The translations under genes and the position numbers were made by a program. From Panicum virgatum (Eukaryota > Streptophyta > Magnoliopsida > Poales > Poaceae): a stretch of DNA of 64,000 nt. The stretch is from the NCBI RefSeq assembly GCF_016808335.1, contig NC_053153.1, positions 12,783,033 through 12,847,032 of the forward strand, in the 5' to 3' direction. Below the pieces are notes generated by a model. The model did not search any database and was not told the DNA's origin. It saw only the letters and a list, made by a program, of their open reading frames with translations. Each line of letters starts with the position of its first letter. Within the stretch, counting starts at the first letter, position 1. Below, one piece after another: positions 44,105 through 54,399 of the stretch.

Positions 44105-47100
44105 TGAAGCGTCCCCTCATAAGAGAAGACTTAAATGTGATACAAAGCACCAGTCCCAGGAGGCTGATGCCACATTTATTACATCAGATGGTTCAAAACC
44201 GTACAAACCTTGGAGGACACTCGATACAGATGATGATAATTATTAACCAAGCTACAACATAACACCAGACTGCAAACCACATGGGGTCTACTACGGGCTC
44301 AGAGTACTGCGACAGCGGAGGCATCTCGACAGGGCCGGTACCACAGGCAAGGTTGGGTGTAGAACGATAACCCTACTCGGCGTCGTCTGGAACGAAGTCC
44401 GGGTCTTCTTCTGTAAAAAGTGAGAATGGGGTGAGTACGAACGTACTCAGCAAGTCCAACCACACCCACGGAGGGGTTAAATCAGAATAATATGCCTCGG
44501 TAAATCAAGGATAAGGTTATGGTTTAATTTGCAGAAAAACGATATTTTATGCAGGGGTTTGTTTTAAGGAAAACCTTTATGAAAATCAATTTCAGAAGTA
44601 ACACGGAGTTTCCAATTTTTAAACTGCTACCGGACTCCCCGTCCGTCGTAGCACACGGCACATCTGCCGGACACAATTCCAAAACAACTCACACCAGCCC
44701 ATCCCACTGAAACACTAGTTATGTGACCACACCATAACTCGCCCAATACCGTGGGCACGGACTATTCGAATAGATTCTTAACTCTGCAGAGGTGTGCAAC
44801 TTTACCCACAAGTAGGATACCACAACTCGAACACCGTCGTGTCGGTGTAGATCCCAACATAGCCATTACCCACCATAGCTAAGCCTGACTAGCCATCACG
44901 GGATGCACCAAGGGGTCATTGACCATTCACTTAGGTGTAACCGGGCATAAGCCACTCGGGGCTTATCCCTTTTCCTTAGTTACCCGTTGCTCTCAGCTCT
45001 CCTGATGGCTACCACACCAACTAGTGGGATTTATGCTACGCCGTTGCCCATTCAACGGTCGAGTGGTTTGCACGATAATGGAGTTAGGTGAGATGACACA
45101 CCAACTCGGTCCTTAGACACGACAAGATGGATATCTCCCTCCTTGCTCTGCCACACAGGCACAAGCACACCAATCGACAAATCACACAGAAATGCCGTCC
45201 ATCTCGTCCATACTCATCTTTCGAAATCCACATTTTATCCCTTCCCACACGCACACATTTTCTTTATCAAATAAATCATATTATGAGTAAAGTCCTAAGC
45301 GTTCTAATATCGATTAACGTCCAAGCAAAATCAGACATTAATCTAGGTGGTCAAGGAATGGTCATCACAAATCAAGGGGTGGCTATCCAACCAGTGTTTT
45401 CATGCAAGTAAAACATATGCGACTTTATAAAACAGGCCATTGGGTTGTGTTTATAAAAACTAGGACAGAAACATGCATCAAAGGATGGGATTGAACTTGC
45501 CGTCTTCGTAGCCTTCGGGGAAGTCCTGTCCTTCGGGCTCGGGGTCGCGGAACTGGTCCTCGTTCTCCTGCTCACAGAACTGCTCGTTGACGGGCTCTCC
45601 TTCGTTCACTCCGCGGTCTACAGCACACACAAACAAGCATCCAATCAATACAAAGATTCTATCGTTGAGCCCGAATCGGAAACACATAAAATATGGAGAT
45701 AGAAGTGGCATTTTTGAGTGGTTTCTTAATAGCGCGGCCCGAAACTATAATAGAAGTGACATGGTAAAGTTTGGGGTCAATCGGAGTTGTTTAGGCGCAT
45801 GAAATAATAGGTTTTGTGAGGGTTCAGGGGCTAGATTAGGAATCGGGGACCTAGTGGTAATTATTTCTTGAGAAGGCAGGGGCCTATTTGAAATTTCTAG
45901 AAACCTTCGGACTAAACTGGAAGGGTCAAGGGTATACTTGGAATTATGTTTTTATGTGAAAGGGTTTACTTGAAATTAGAACAAAGGGCAGGGTTCTTTT
46001 TGAAAAAGGGTTATAAGGGGAAAGGGTTCCTTAATAGAATGGGAGGAGAGGGAGGGCCTAGACGCAAAACGGCCACTCATCCCCTTCCTCCCGACGCCGA
46101 ACAGAGGAGGCGGCTTAGGGGCGTCGGCGGCGGTCAATCCGGCCGCTCCGGGCCTCGGGGGCGGCCGGGACCGGGGGGAAAAGGGAGAGAGGGTTTCGAC
46201 GGATCGATCCCCATCCTCACCTCTAGCTGGGGTGCTGCGCAGAGGCGGCTCGGCGGGAGCGGGCGGCACTGGGCGGAGCGGTTCGCGGTGGCGGCGCGGC
46301 TGCGGCTTGGGAGGAGGCGGGCGGCGGCTGTGACGACTTGGTGTGTGGAGGAGAGGTGCCGGCGCCCTCTTTTATAGGCGTGCTAGGTCGGCGACGCGGA
46401 GCGGGGTAGGTGAGGGTGGGTGAGGCAGCCGGCGAGCGGCACGGGTCGGAGTAATGGTGCTCCGGCCGCGTCCGTTCGTCGTGGAGCGGCGTGCGGCGGT
46501 AGCACAGGCGACGAGGCGGCGAGCAGTGGCGCACTGTGCGGCCGGACAGGGTAGCGGCGGGCGTCGCGCGGCGTGGCCCGGCGTGCACGTGGGCTCGGCG
46601 GAGCTCACGTCGCTGCGGCCCAGCGCGTTTGCCACGGCCCGGCGCTCCGTGCGCGTGCGCGCGCAAGCGGCGCTGAGCGGAGCGGGGCGCAGCGGGGAGG
46701 CGCGGGCGGGGAGGCCGCGGCGTGCGCGTGCGGGCAGCCTGGCAGCGGCGGGCGGCGCGGCGGCGCTCCGAGCACGCGGTCCACGTGCGTGGACTGGCTC
46801 GGCGGGGCATGCAGCGGCGTGCGTGGGCGGGCGTCGCGGCCCGGGGCGCGTACACGGCTTCGGCGTGCCGGGGCGCGGTGCGTGCGTGCCCGCACAGCGG
46901 CGAGGCAGGCGAGCAGGGGCCGGGGCGCGCGCGCGGTAGGGCGGTCGGGAGTGAGGTGCCTGTGTGGAGCAGGGCAGGCCGAAGTGGGGAAGGGGCGTGG
47001 CCCAGGGCGGCTCGGTGCAGCGCGGTGATCTGCCGGGAGCGGGTGTGCGCGTGCGGGAGGGAGGTGAGGCGCGCGCGGGGCAGGCGGGCCGGGCTGGGAG

Positions 47101-47523
47101 CAGTTTTGTCGCGCGTCGGAGAAGAAGGAGAGAGAAGAAGAAAGAAAAGAAGGAAAAGAAAAAAAAAAGGAAAAAGGAATAAAGAAAATGGGGAAAAAGG
47201 GGAAAAAGAGAAAGGAAAAGGAGGGGGGCGGTGCGCGCCAGCGGCGACTGCAGCCGCGGTCGGCCACGCGTGGCGTTGCGACGCGGGTGCGGGCCACGGG
47301 GAACGGGGCACGCGGCCAGGCGGGAAAGGAGGAAAAAGAGGGAGCGGGATTCGCGGCGGTCGGTCGCGACGCGTCGCGTTGGATGGGAAGAGATGGGACA
47401 CGAAATGAATTCGGGTGTCGGTCGTTCAGGAGAAAATCTAGGGTTCAGGGTTTAAGAGAGAGTCGAGCTCAACGAAAAACAACTTAGCGCATGATTTGTT
47501 TAGTGAATTTTCAGGATGTCACA
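44105..47523 (-). repeat. Gypsy 5' LTR (3,419 bp)
   Basis: Near-identical to 33777-37195. Differences seen include a one-base indel near 45393, GGAACT for GGAACG near 45553, and scattered changes in the GC-rich part. Confidence 0.95.
46370..46378 (-). promoter_or_regulatory. TATA box of gypsy LTR (right copy, 5' LTR)
   Basis: CCTATAAAA on the minus strand. In the 5' LTR it would drive the genomic transcript toward the extra ORFs and gag-pol. Confidence 0.6.
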
Positions 47524-47528
47524 CCGGG

Positions 47529-47800
47529 CCCCTGCCTCCGCGACACGAGCTCAGCGCGCACGCGGTCTGCGGCGTCCGGCGGGCGGAAGAAGTCGAGGAA
47601 GGCGGTGCGGATGGTGTGCCACGGCGGGGGCGGCGAGGCCTCGTCGGCCGAGGTCGTGAGGTCGTACCACAGTGCAGCGTCGTCGTCGAGCGATGCCGTG
47701 AAGATGCGGGCGGCGGCCGCCGGCGTCACGACCGGGAAGATGCTGGCGCGGCAGACGCGGTCGAAGCGCGCGAGATGGGCGTCGGGGCACTCGCCGGTGG
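47529..47800 (-). pseudogene. Captured gag fragment inside the hAT element
   Basis: Minus-strand frame reads AAARIFTASLDDDAALWYDL, then HTIRTAFLDFFRPPDAADRV and RAELVSRRQGP. This is the gag pattern of gypsy retrotransposons (ALWY...W...F...FRP....R..L..RQGP), but not the gag of the element inserted next to it. It is truncated at both ends. Confidence 0.65.
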
Positions 47801-48093
47801 CCTCCTCCTGGCCGGTGCGTGGCGTGTCCCGGACCCCGACGGCAGCCTCCCCCTCACCCCCTGGCCTGCGCGTCCTGGCCCCCGACGGCGGCCTCCCTCT
47901 AGCCCCCGACGGCCGCCTCCCCTGCCTCCCCTGCTACGTGTAACGGCTCGCGAGCCGGCTTGAGCCGGCTCCCGAGCCTTGTACGAGCTGAGCCGAGCCT
48001 CTACCACGGGCTCGAGAAAACACCGAGCCGAGCCAAGCTCGGCTCGCTCGTCCGGGCTCGGCTCGGCTCGTTTCCAGCCCTACTATAGCGCCA

Positions 48094-48297
48094 ATGTCTT
48101 CGTCAGGATCAACCTACATTTCGTGGAGCAAGTGTGAAGCCACCGTACCCGAAGGAATTGATGTGCCAATATGCTTCTGCGGTTCGTTATGCAAGTTCAT
48201 GCAATCTGAGGTTTTAGGAGATGACTACGGCATGAGGTTCTTTATGTGTGAGAACTACGAATATGATCCACCTAAGCGATACGGCAAAAGGGTATAG
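48094..48297 (+). CDS. Short GRF-like zinc-finger ORF of the MULE, 67 aa, probably truncated
   Basis: The frame begins ATG TCT TCG directly after the hAT target duplication and encodes MSSSGSTYISWSKCEATVPE, then a CxCG...C...C pattern (ICFCGSLCKFM, GMRFFMCENYEYDPP) like GRF-type zinc fingers in grass transposon proteins. It stops at 48297, earlier than such proteins usually do. It converges on the PMD gene. Before the hAT arrived it would have been transcribed from the left TIR. Confidence 0.5.
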   Translation: MSSSGSTYISWSKCEATVPEGIDVPICFCGSLCKFMQSEVLGDDYGMRFFMCENYEYDPPKRYGKRV

Positions 48298-50032
48298 CCA
48301 TCCTGAGGCCTCGCCTTTTGTGGCTGCGGGTGAGTGTCAACATAAACCAGACGAGCCCGAGTCCGGGGTAAGTACCAGGTGAGGTAAGGCCTAAAGGAGT
48401 TGTCTGTGTGTGGTCCTGTTGGATGGACCAAGTGCTCGTCTGCATGTTCCCATTGGTCCGCCCACGGCTGCATCTTGGTGAGCCAATCATCAGAGCACGG
48501 CAAGCCACTCCTTGACAACCTACAAAAGTGGACCACGAAGTATCGTTAGATTCGACATGAATGTATGAGCCAAGTTCATTCATAATTACCTGTGGTCCTG
48601 GCGACTTATACGCTCCAACGCGGTGGGCACCGGAAACTCCTGGCGCCGCCCAAACTGTCTCCTGACTCTCCAGGGGCAATATACCTCAACCGCGATGTCG
48701 TAAACTAGGATGGATGTAGTAAACCACAGGCTCGCATTCGCGGAGCAGTGTGAAGACAGGCCTGCTGGTGCACGGGTAGCCACAGCCTCAGGGCTGTAAG
48801 GCTCCCAGACAACGTCATCGGGCGTCAGCATGTCGAGCTCCGAAATAAACTCAGGATATGCGTGTCTAACCTGCGCATGCACTCAGGACCTCTGCAGTCC
48901 GAATAAGTAAAATTAAAAGTGCGCTAATGCATCATGTAACAATGAATAACAAAATTAGATTTGTTGCAAACATACCTGACGCCAGATCCAGAGAGTTCCC
49001 ATAGTGGGCCTGTCGTCCTCCTCGTCGCCGTACATGGCCTCGTGGTAAGGCTCGTGGCTGACGATGGGCCGACCAACGGCTAGCCTCTCGTACGACCAAA
49101 GTTGTAGTAGTAGAGGGCACCCCGCCAGGATAGCGTTCCCATGTGTCTTCATGCACCCGTTGCAGAGTCCACGGTAAGTGGCTGCAAGTACCGCCTCACC
49201 CCAGGTGTAGGCCGGTACGTCCTCGTCCCCATCCGCAATCTCCCGTGCATACGGAAGGAGAATCCTATCGACCGAGTTGCCATGAGTGTTGTTGAACATG
49301 ATGTAACCAAACAACCAAAGTAGGTACGCCTCCAGCGATCTGGTCCTACTGTACTCGTCGACATCCGCAGCCAACAGGGCAGGCTGCATAAACAATTAAG
49401 ATTAATGGTTTCAACTGACAATGCAACATTTGAATTGTAACAATTAAACTTAAATATACAATGAATACGTACTGTAAACTGTAGGAACCAGGTCTTCGAA
49501 GGACCTGCTGCTCGCAGGTGCGGGTTGATCGGACCTGCTTCTTCCACGCGGTCAACCAGGGCAAACGGGCATCCAGGTCATCCTTCCACGAGGCCGCCAC
49601 CACACGCGGACCTACAGCCTCCCCGACGATAGAGAGGCCGAGGAGGTAGGACACGTCCTGCAGCGTAGGAGTCATCTCCCCACACGGGAGGTGGAACATG
49701 TGTGTCTCTGGCCTCCATCTGTCAACGAGCGCCGTCAGGAGGGATCGGTCGAGCTGAGTTGGCCCACCCTCGACAAGACGGCCCAGAGTCAGTAGACCGG
49801 ACTCACGTAACCTGCAATAAACAAAATTGTCGAAACAAAGGAATACCGACGAATACATAAGTGATAAACAATAATATTTCATTACATACCTGTCAACCCA
49901 ATCGTGGTGTATAGAGATCGCCTCCCCAGGTGGACGAGGACGTAGCACCTCTAGGGCTCGGTGCTCAACTGCTGCAAAGAAAGACCTGTGGCTCGAGTTG
50001 ACAACTGGGTCTAGCAAGGAGTCCATCTCCAT
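48255..50032 (-). pseudogene. Plant mobile domain (PMD/MAIN-like) protein of the MULE, frameshifted
   Basis: Exons on the minus strand, by splice sites: 50032-49890 (MEMDSLLDPVV...HHDWVDR), 49811-49473, 49383-48976, 48870-48590, 48519-48255. Recognisable PMD segments are RLRESGLLTLGRLVEGG, HLPCGEMTPTLQDVSYLLGL, LEAYLLWLFGYIMF, GEAVLAATYRGLCNG and CPLLLQLWSYERLAVGRP. Exon 2 changes frame near 49560: DDLDARLPW belongs to one frame and VEEAGPINPHLRAAGPSKTW to the next, so a base has been lost or gained. PMD proteins occur both as transposon passengers and as host silencing factors; here it is inside MULE TIRs, so it is a passenger. Confidence 0.75.
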
Positions 50033-50089
50033 ACCTGCATTCAAAAATATATGAGAACACATAGGTACATATATGTTCCATACAAGCTG

Positions 50090-50300
50090 GATGCACGATA
50101 TTTATACATTACAGATAGGTTTGATACAAACTCCACGCACGATTACTACATATTACAGATAGGTTCGATACAAACTCCACACACGATATTTATATATTAA
50201 AGATATGTTCCATACAAACTGGATGCACGATTACTACATATTACAGATATGTTCGATACAAACTCCACGCACGATTAGTATATAGGTACAAACTGCACAT
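50090..50300. repeat. Tandem repeats of about 44-60 bp
   Basis: Units contain GATACAAACTCCACGCACGA then TTACTACATATTACAGATA, repeated about four to five times with variation between the PMD and transposase genes. Confidence 0.75.
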
Positions 50301-50307
50301 TGGTGGA

Positions 50308-52942
50308 TCATAACATCGAGTGCCTTCCACGAGCAATTCTCGCTGATGGTCGTCTGAACGTAGGAGGTGCTCCATCTCTGGGATTTCCGGAAGGACCGAC
50401 GTCAGCAGCTTCGTGAAGTGCATTCTGCGGACACTTCTTATAGTTGTGACTCAATTCTCCACATTGGCTGCAACGCTTTTGTGCCTTGCTTGCTTCGGAC
50501 TCGTCCATACCATTCCGAATATAACGTGTCTGACGGCGGCCTTTGCCTTTCTTAGTGGCTGGATCAGGAATAAACATCTTATTCTCATTATCCTGAATGA
50601 AAGGTCCTACTATTCCAATCTCGTATACCTCATGTTCCAAGGTGGATACAGCTGCTTCCTTGCTGAAGTAAGGTGAAACAAATACTTCTGGCTGCAACCA
50701 AGACTCTGCATATGCCGCAATGAGATGCGAGCATGGCAAATGCAATAACTTAGGCTTCATGCAGGAGCAGACGGCTTTGTCATCTACTGTAATCAAACTC
50801 TCCTGTACCACCCTATCTCTACGGATACCACGACCAGTTCTATCCTTACATAGAACCTCAAATCTATGCTCCATTGTACCTATCGATATGACACGGTGCA
50901 GTTTGGCATTTTCAATCTTCTGTTGCATATATTGTGTCACTCTTGTGCAAAACTGAATCTGGGGGTTGCTGATGTTTATGCTTGCAGCCGTGTAACGCTC
51001 TCTGAAATACTTCATGCACCCATACATTGTGAACTCAATAATTCCCACAAGAGGAAAGGCACGACAAGAACGCATAACCATATTGAAACACTGCATGGTT
51101 TGTTGTCTGAATATCATACCGTATTCTGTTGGTATCATAAAGGAATGACCATTTCTCCTTAGGTGCACCTCGAATCCAATGTGAAAATGGCTTATCAATT
51201 GAATCCCTAGCCTCTGCAGCCTATCTCGTGCTTGTTCCTGATGCCCTTACCTTCACTAGCTCTACAGTCAACTGATCAAGCATCTGTCATAATGCATTGA
51301 ATTTTCTCTGTTGATTTTGGGTGCACAACCTCTTAAACATGTTCTTAAGATCCTTGTTCTTGAAGTGGTCATAGAAGTTTGCACCCATATGCCTAATGCA
51401 CCACCTATTTTGGACATCGGGCCATAATGGAGGCGTTGTCGCAGTTCCACGTTGTAATTTCAGTATTGATTGCAGCAGACCTGCATGCCTATCACTAATA
51501 AGGCACACATCTGGACGTGCAGCAACAACATGAACATTCACTCGTTCAAGGAACCAATACTAACTGTCTAAGTTCTCATTCTCAACAAATACAAATGCGA
51601 GCGGAATTATTTGGTTCTTGCAATCTACCCCGATTGCGGTGAGTATCTGACATTTATACCTTCCAGTCAGAAATGTGCCATCAATGCAGATCACCAGAAG
51701 ACAAAACTGAAATGCTCTAACACAGGCACCTAGGCAAAAGAAGGCTCGTTGCAGAATGCTTTGCCCCCTAGTCACGGCTGGTACGAGGTATGAGTCATAA
51801 AAGCTTCCAGGATTTCTAGCAACAACCTGGGATAACATACGAAGTAGGTTATCATATGATGCCTCGTATGTGCCGAACCGCATCTCGAACACCCTTTGTT
51901 TAGCCCGCCATGCCTTCAAATAACTAATGGTGTACTGGTAAGTCTGCTCAATGTGTCGAACAATTATTTTTGACTCATAATTTAGGTTGTCCATAATCAA
52001 CTCATATATTTGCTTTGCAACAAAGTCGCATGATATATTGCGATGCGAGGGAAGAACTTCTGACAGCAAACAAGTGTGCTCTGTCACAATGGAACATTTC
52101 CAGTTCGACTTCCATTTTCCCTTGAATGCATGTACTCGCCATGGACATCCATCATTCACACACTTCACCTCATATTCTTTACTGCCAGATTTTACGACTC
52201 TAAATTCTACTTTCAATGATATTGCCCATAGTCTCACAGCATCTTTTACGGCTTCAATGTTTGGATATCTTGCACCTTGCACTACCTCATTCCCTCTGTA
52301 CTCCCACTCCTGATTTCGTACGTCTTCTGTGACATGATTGCCAAAATCATGCTCCTTCCACTCTTTTGGCAATGAGTACTGCTCATCATCAGATGAGCCC
52401 TCATATTCTTCCATCTCTATTGCGGTTTGGTCTTCTGCCTCCATCTCGTCCACAATGCTATGTATCCTCTCTCTCTCATCAGCAAGGCCATGTGGTCCGA
52501 TGTTTTGGTTCTCTATCTCTTCTGATTCATCTTGCTCAACATAGTTGGCCTCTCTTCGAATACTCGGAGTTGCTTGATCTGCACCATGTTGGATTTCATT
52601 TTGTGTCTTCTCTCGGATTTGAACAAGAATGGCCAGAGGCCACCCACGCTCTAGAGCTGCTTGCATGTATTTCTGCCAGTCATCAGTGCTGTGTATCATC
52701 ATCAATTCCCATAAATCACTTTCTACCTCCCAATTAACAAGAGACTGGACGGTCATCACATGTGTCAACGGATCAACACGGAACCCACGCTGCAGCCACT
52801 TACATATGGAACCAAAACTCTTTTTCAGAGATTTATCTATGGCGCTAGATGTGCACTTAAAGGCAGAAAGGTCCACTCCATTTGGCCCATACAAAACATT
52901 GTAGTCACCATAAAATACTTGAAACTGCATCTTGCTCGGCAT
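50308..52942 (-). pseudogene. MULE transposase (MURA-type) pseudogene
   Basis: The start is at 52942 (MPSKMQFQVFYGDYNVLYG). Order: N-terminal MuDR domain, a zinc-binding region (VKCVNDGCPWRVHAFKGKWK...TEHTC), the DDE catalytic core (VICIDGTFLTGRYKCQILTA, ISDRHAG), a SWIM finger (CSCMKPKLLHLPCSHLIAA) and a CCHC knuckle (CSQCGELSHNYKKC). Lesions: TAG at 51560 after NLDS, TGA at about 51287 after KFNAL, a further TAG near 51220, and a frame change near 51100 before CFNMVMRSCRAFP. The tail ends RGRHSML at 50308. The family binds its own TIRs; this copy cannot be made intact. Confidence 0.9.
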
Positions 52943-53308
52943 ATCTGTATATCACAGAATATTTATCGAGTTATACTCTTTACTTCACTATCTTATTCAA
53001 TAATCCGTAAAAACTAAGTATGAATTTCAACTACAACATATAAATATTCATAACTACGTGATGACACTCAAATTCTATACTGCATATGCGAAATTCTATT
53101 CTAAATCGTAATTAATTTATAAACACGTCTCTAATAGTACTGCAATTGTAATAATAAACACATAGTACTAATTTTCTAAACTAATTTACTACTACATAAC
53201 TAAAGTATCATTAAACTCCTACTTAAATGGTTCTATTATGGCACTAATTAAATTAAATTACTCTACAATACCAATGGAAAAATACATAAGCTAAATGTAC
53301 TAACCTGC

Positions 53309-53706
53309 AGATCACAAGTGCGGAATCCGGTAGGGCTTCGCCGCTTCCCTTCTCCTGACCCCTCTCTTTTTTTTCTGGATTTTTGGTGGAATTTTTGGGC
53401 TCAAATGAGGAGGGAATGGGAGTAGAATGCTTATATAGGGGGTAAGACCCGGTCGCCCGAGGGGGTGCGACAGGCCCCCCTGTCGCGCCGGTGGATGGGG
53501 CCCACCGGTCGCCCGAGGGGGGGCGCGACAGGCCCCCCTTGCACCCGCGCGCCCCCGGCCAAGGACCTCGTTGCAAATTTGAAGAAAAAAAATATATTTA
53601 GAGCCTGTCGCCCCCCCCATAGGGCGACCGGGGTATAATTTTGAAGTTTTTCAAAACGGACATAAATTTTTGAATTTTTGATTTTTTTTAAATATAAAAA
53701 AAGCGC
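53309..53706 (-). repeat. MULE right terminal inverted repeat
   Basis: Inverted counterpart of the left repeat, ending AAAAAAAGCGC next to the duplication CAACACTGG. It shares the GTCGCCC/GGGCGAC motif array. Confidence 0.88.
53431..53437 (-). promoter_or_regulatory. TATA box in right MULE TIR
   Basis: TATATAA on the minus strand at the position matching the left TIR, pointing toward the transposase. CTGCAG|GTTAGTA near 53304 is a likely 5' UTR intron donor, and ATACAG just before the ATG at 52942 the acceptor. Confidence 0.55.
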
Positions 53707-53715
53707 CAACACTGG

Positions 53716-54195
53716 ACCCCAACAGGCCGAGGCCCAACTGGAACCTAACATCACTGCCACAGCTATTGTCGCTGACTAGTGGGACCGCGGCTCCTCCATC
53801 TTCCTTCTTCGCCTTTCTCCCCTCCCGTGGACAGTGGGAGCCCCCGCCACTGCCATCTGTGCGTTCGGCCCTCCCTCACTGCGCTGCTCCTTGGCCGCCG
53901 CCGCATTGCGTAAAATAAGGGCGAAGAGAGGGTGAAAATTTATTCAAATATAGTTGCTTCATTACAGTTTCTGAACTCTGATCTTCCGAGTTCCGACTTC
54001 TTCGTCGAATCCTACGCAGGGTTGTACGCTTCCTCACAATTGCCACATCGATTTTACTACATGAAAATAAACCATGCTCGATCTTATCTTAATTATACTC
54101 AAAAGAAAAGAACACTTGAAATGGAAAGAAAAAGGAAGGAAAGATTGGGTTACAAGACTCAAACTAGTCGCAATGAAAATCGACTAGGAGCCGAT
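53716..54195. other. Flank between MULE and F-box pseudogene
   Basis: No supported gene. It probably includes DNA that was continuous with 32.6 kb before the MULE arrived. The stretch 53930-54190 is likely the downstream region of the F-box gene. Confidence 0.4.
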
Positions 54196-54399
54196 TCACA
54201 TACCCTGTCCTGTGTACACACCAATCCTCCCTACTGCACACTGTTTCAAATTTAACTGTTCTTGGACATCTCCAACCCAGCAAGGTGTATACATGAAAGC
54301 CTTACGTATGATTTGAGACCGATGTTTATTAATGTGTAGCTCTCCCAAATCTTGAACCTTCGAGCTATTGAAATAGTATGCCACGACCATATCTGACAT

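Larger units (their letters stand above)
33777..47523 (-). mobile_element. Gypsy LTR retrotransposon, Tekay-like chromovirus, 13.7 kb
   Basis: LTRs of exactly 3,419 bp (33777-37195 and 44105-47523) with 5-bp target duplication CCGGG at 33772-33776 and 47524-47528. On the minus strand LTRs begin TGTGACATCC and end GACGCTTCA. The primer binding site TGGTATCAGAGCC (tRNA-Met type) lies just inside the 5' LTR. Order on the minus strand is 5' LTR, two extra ORFs, gag, protease, reverse transcriptase/RNase H, integrase, chromodomain, 3' LTR. By eye the LTRs differ at about 20 sites, so insertion was recent. Four nonsense codons in gag-pol disable it. Confidence 0.95.
33354..48082. mobile_element. 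hAT-type element with a captured gag fragment, split by a gypsy element
   Basis: Perfect 12-bp inverted ends TAGGGCTGGAAA / TTTCCAGCCCTA with exact 8-bp target duplication CTATAGCG (33346-33353 and 48083-48090). Without the gypsy insertion it is about 980 bp. Both arms next to the termini are arrays of GAGCCGAGC / GCTCGGCTCG motifs, a composition seen in non-autonomous plant hATs. The centre carries a gag fragment from a different retrotransposon. It sits a few bases upstream of the ATG of the MULE plus-strand ORF. Confidence 0.9.
32634..53706. mobile_element. Mutator-like element (MULE) with long TIRs, carrying nested insertions
   Basis: Long terminal inverted repeats (32634-33057 and 53309-53706) bound the element. 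An exact 9-bp target duplication CAACACTGG lies at 32625-32633 and 53707-53715, diagnostic of Mutator insertion. The span is 21.1 kb but only about 6.3 kb once the internal hAT is removed. It encodes a MURA transposase and a plant mobile domain protein (both minus, read from the right TIR) and a small GRF-like zinc-finger ORF (plus, read from the left TIR). All larger frames carry lesions, so it is not autonomous now. Confidence 0.9.
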
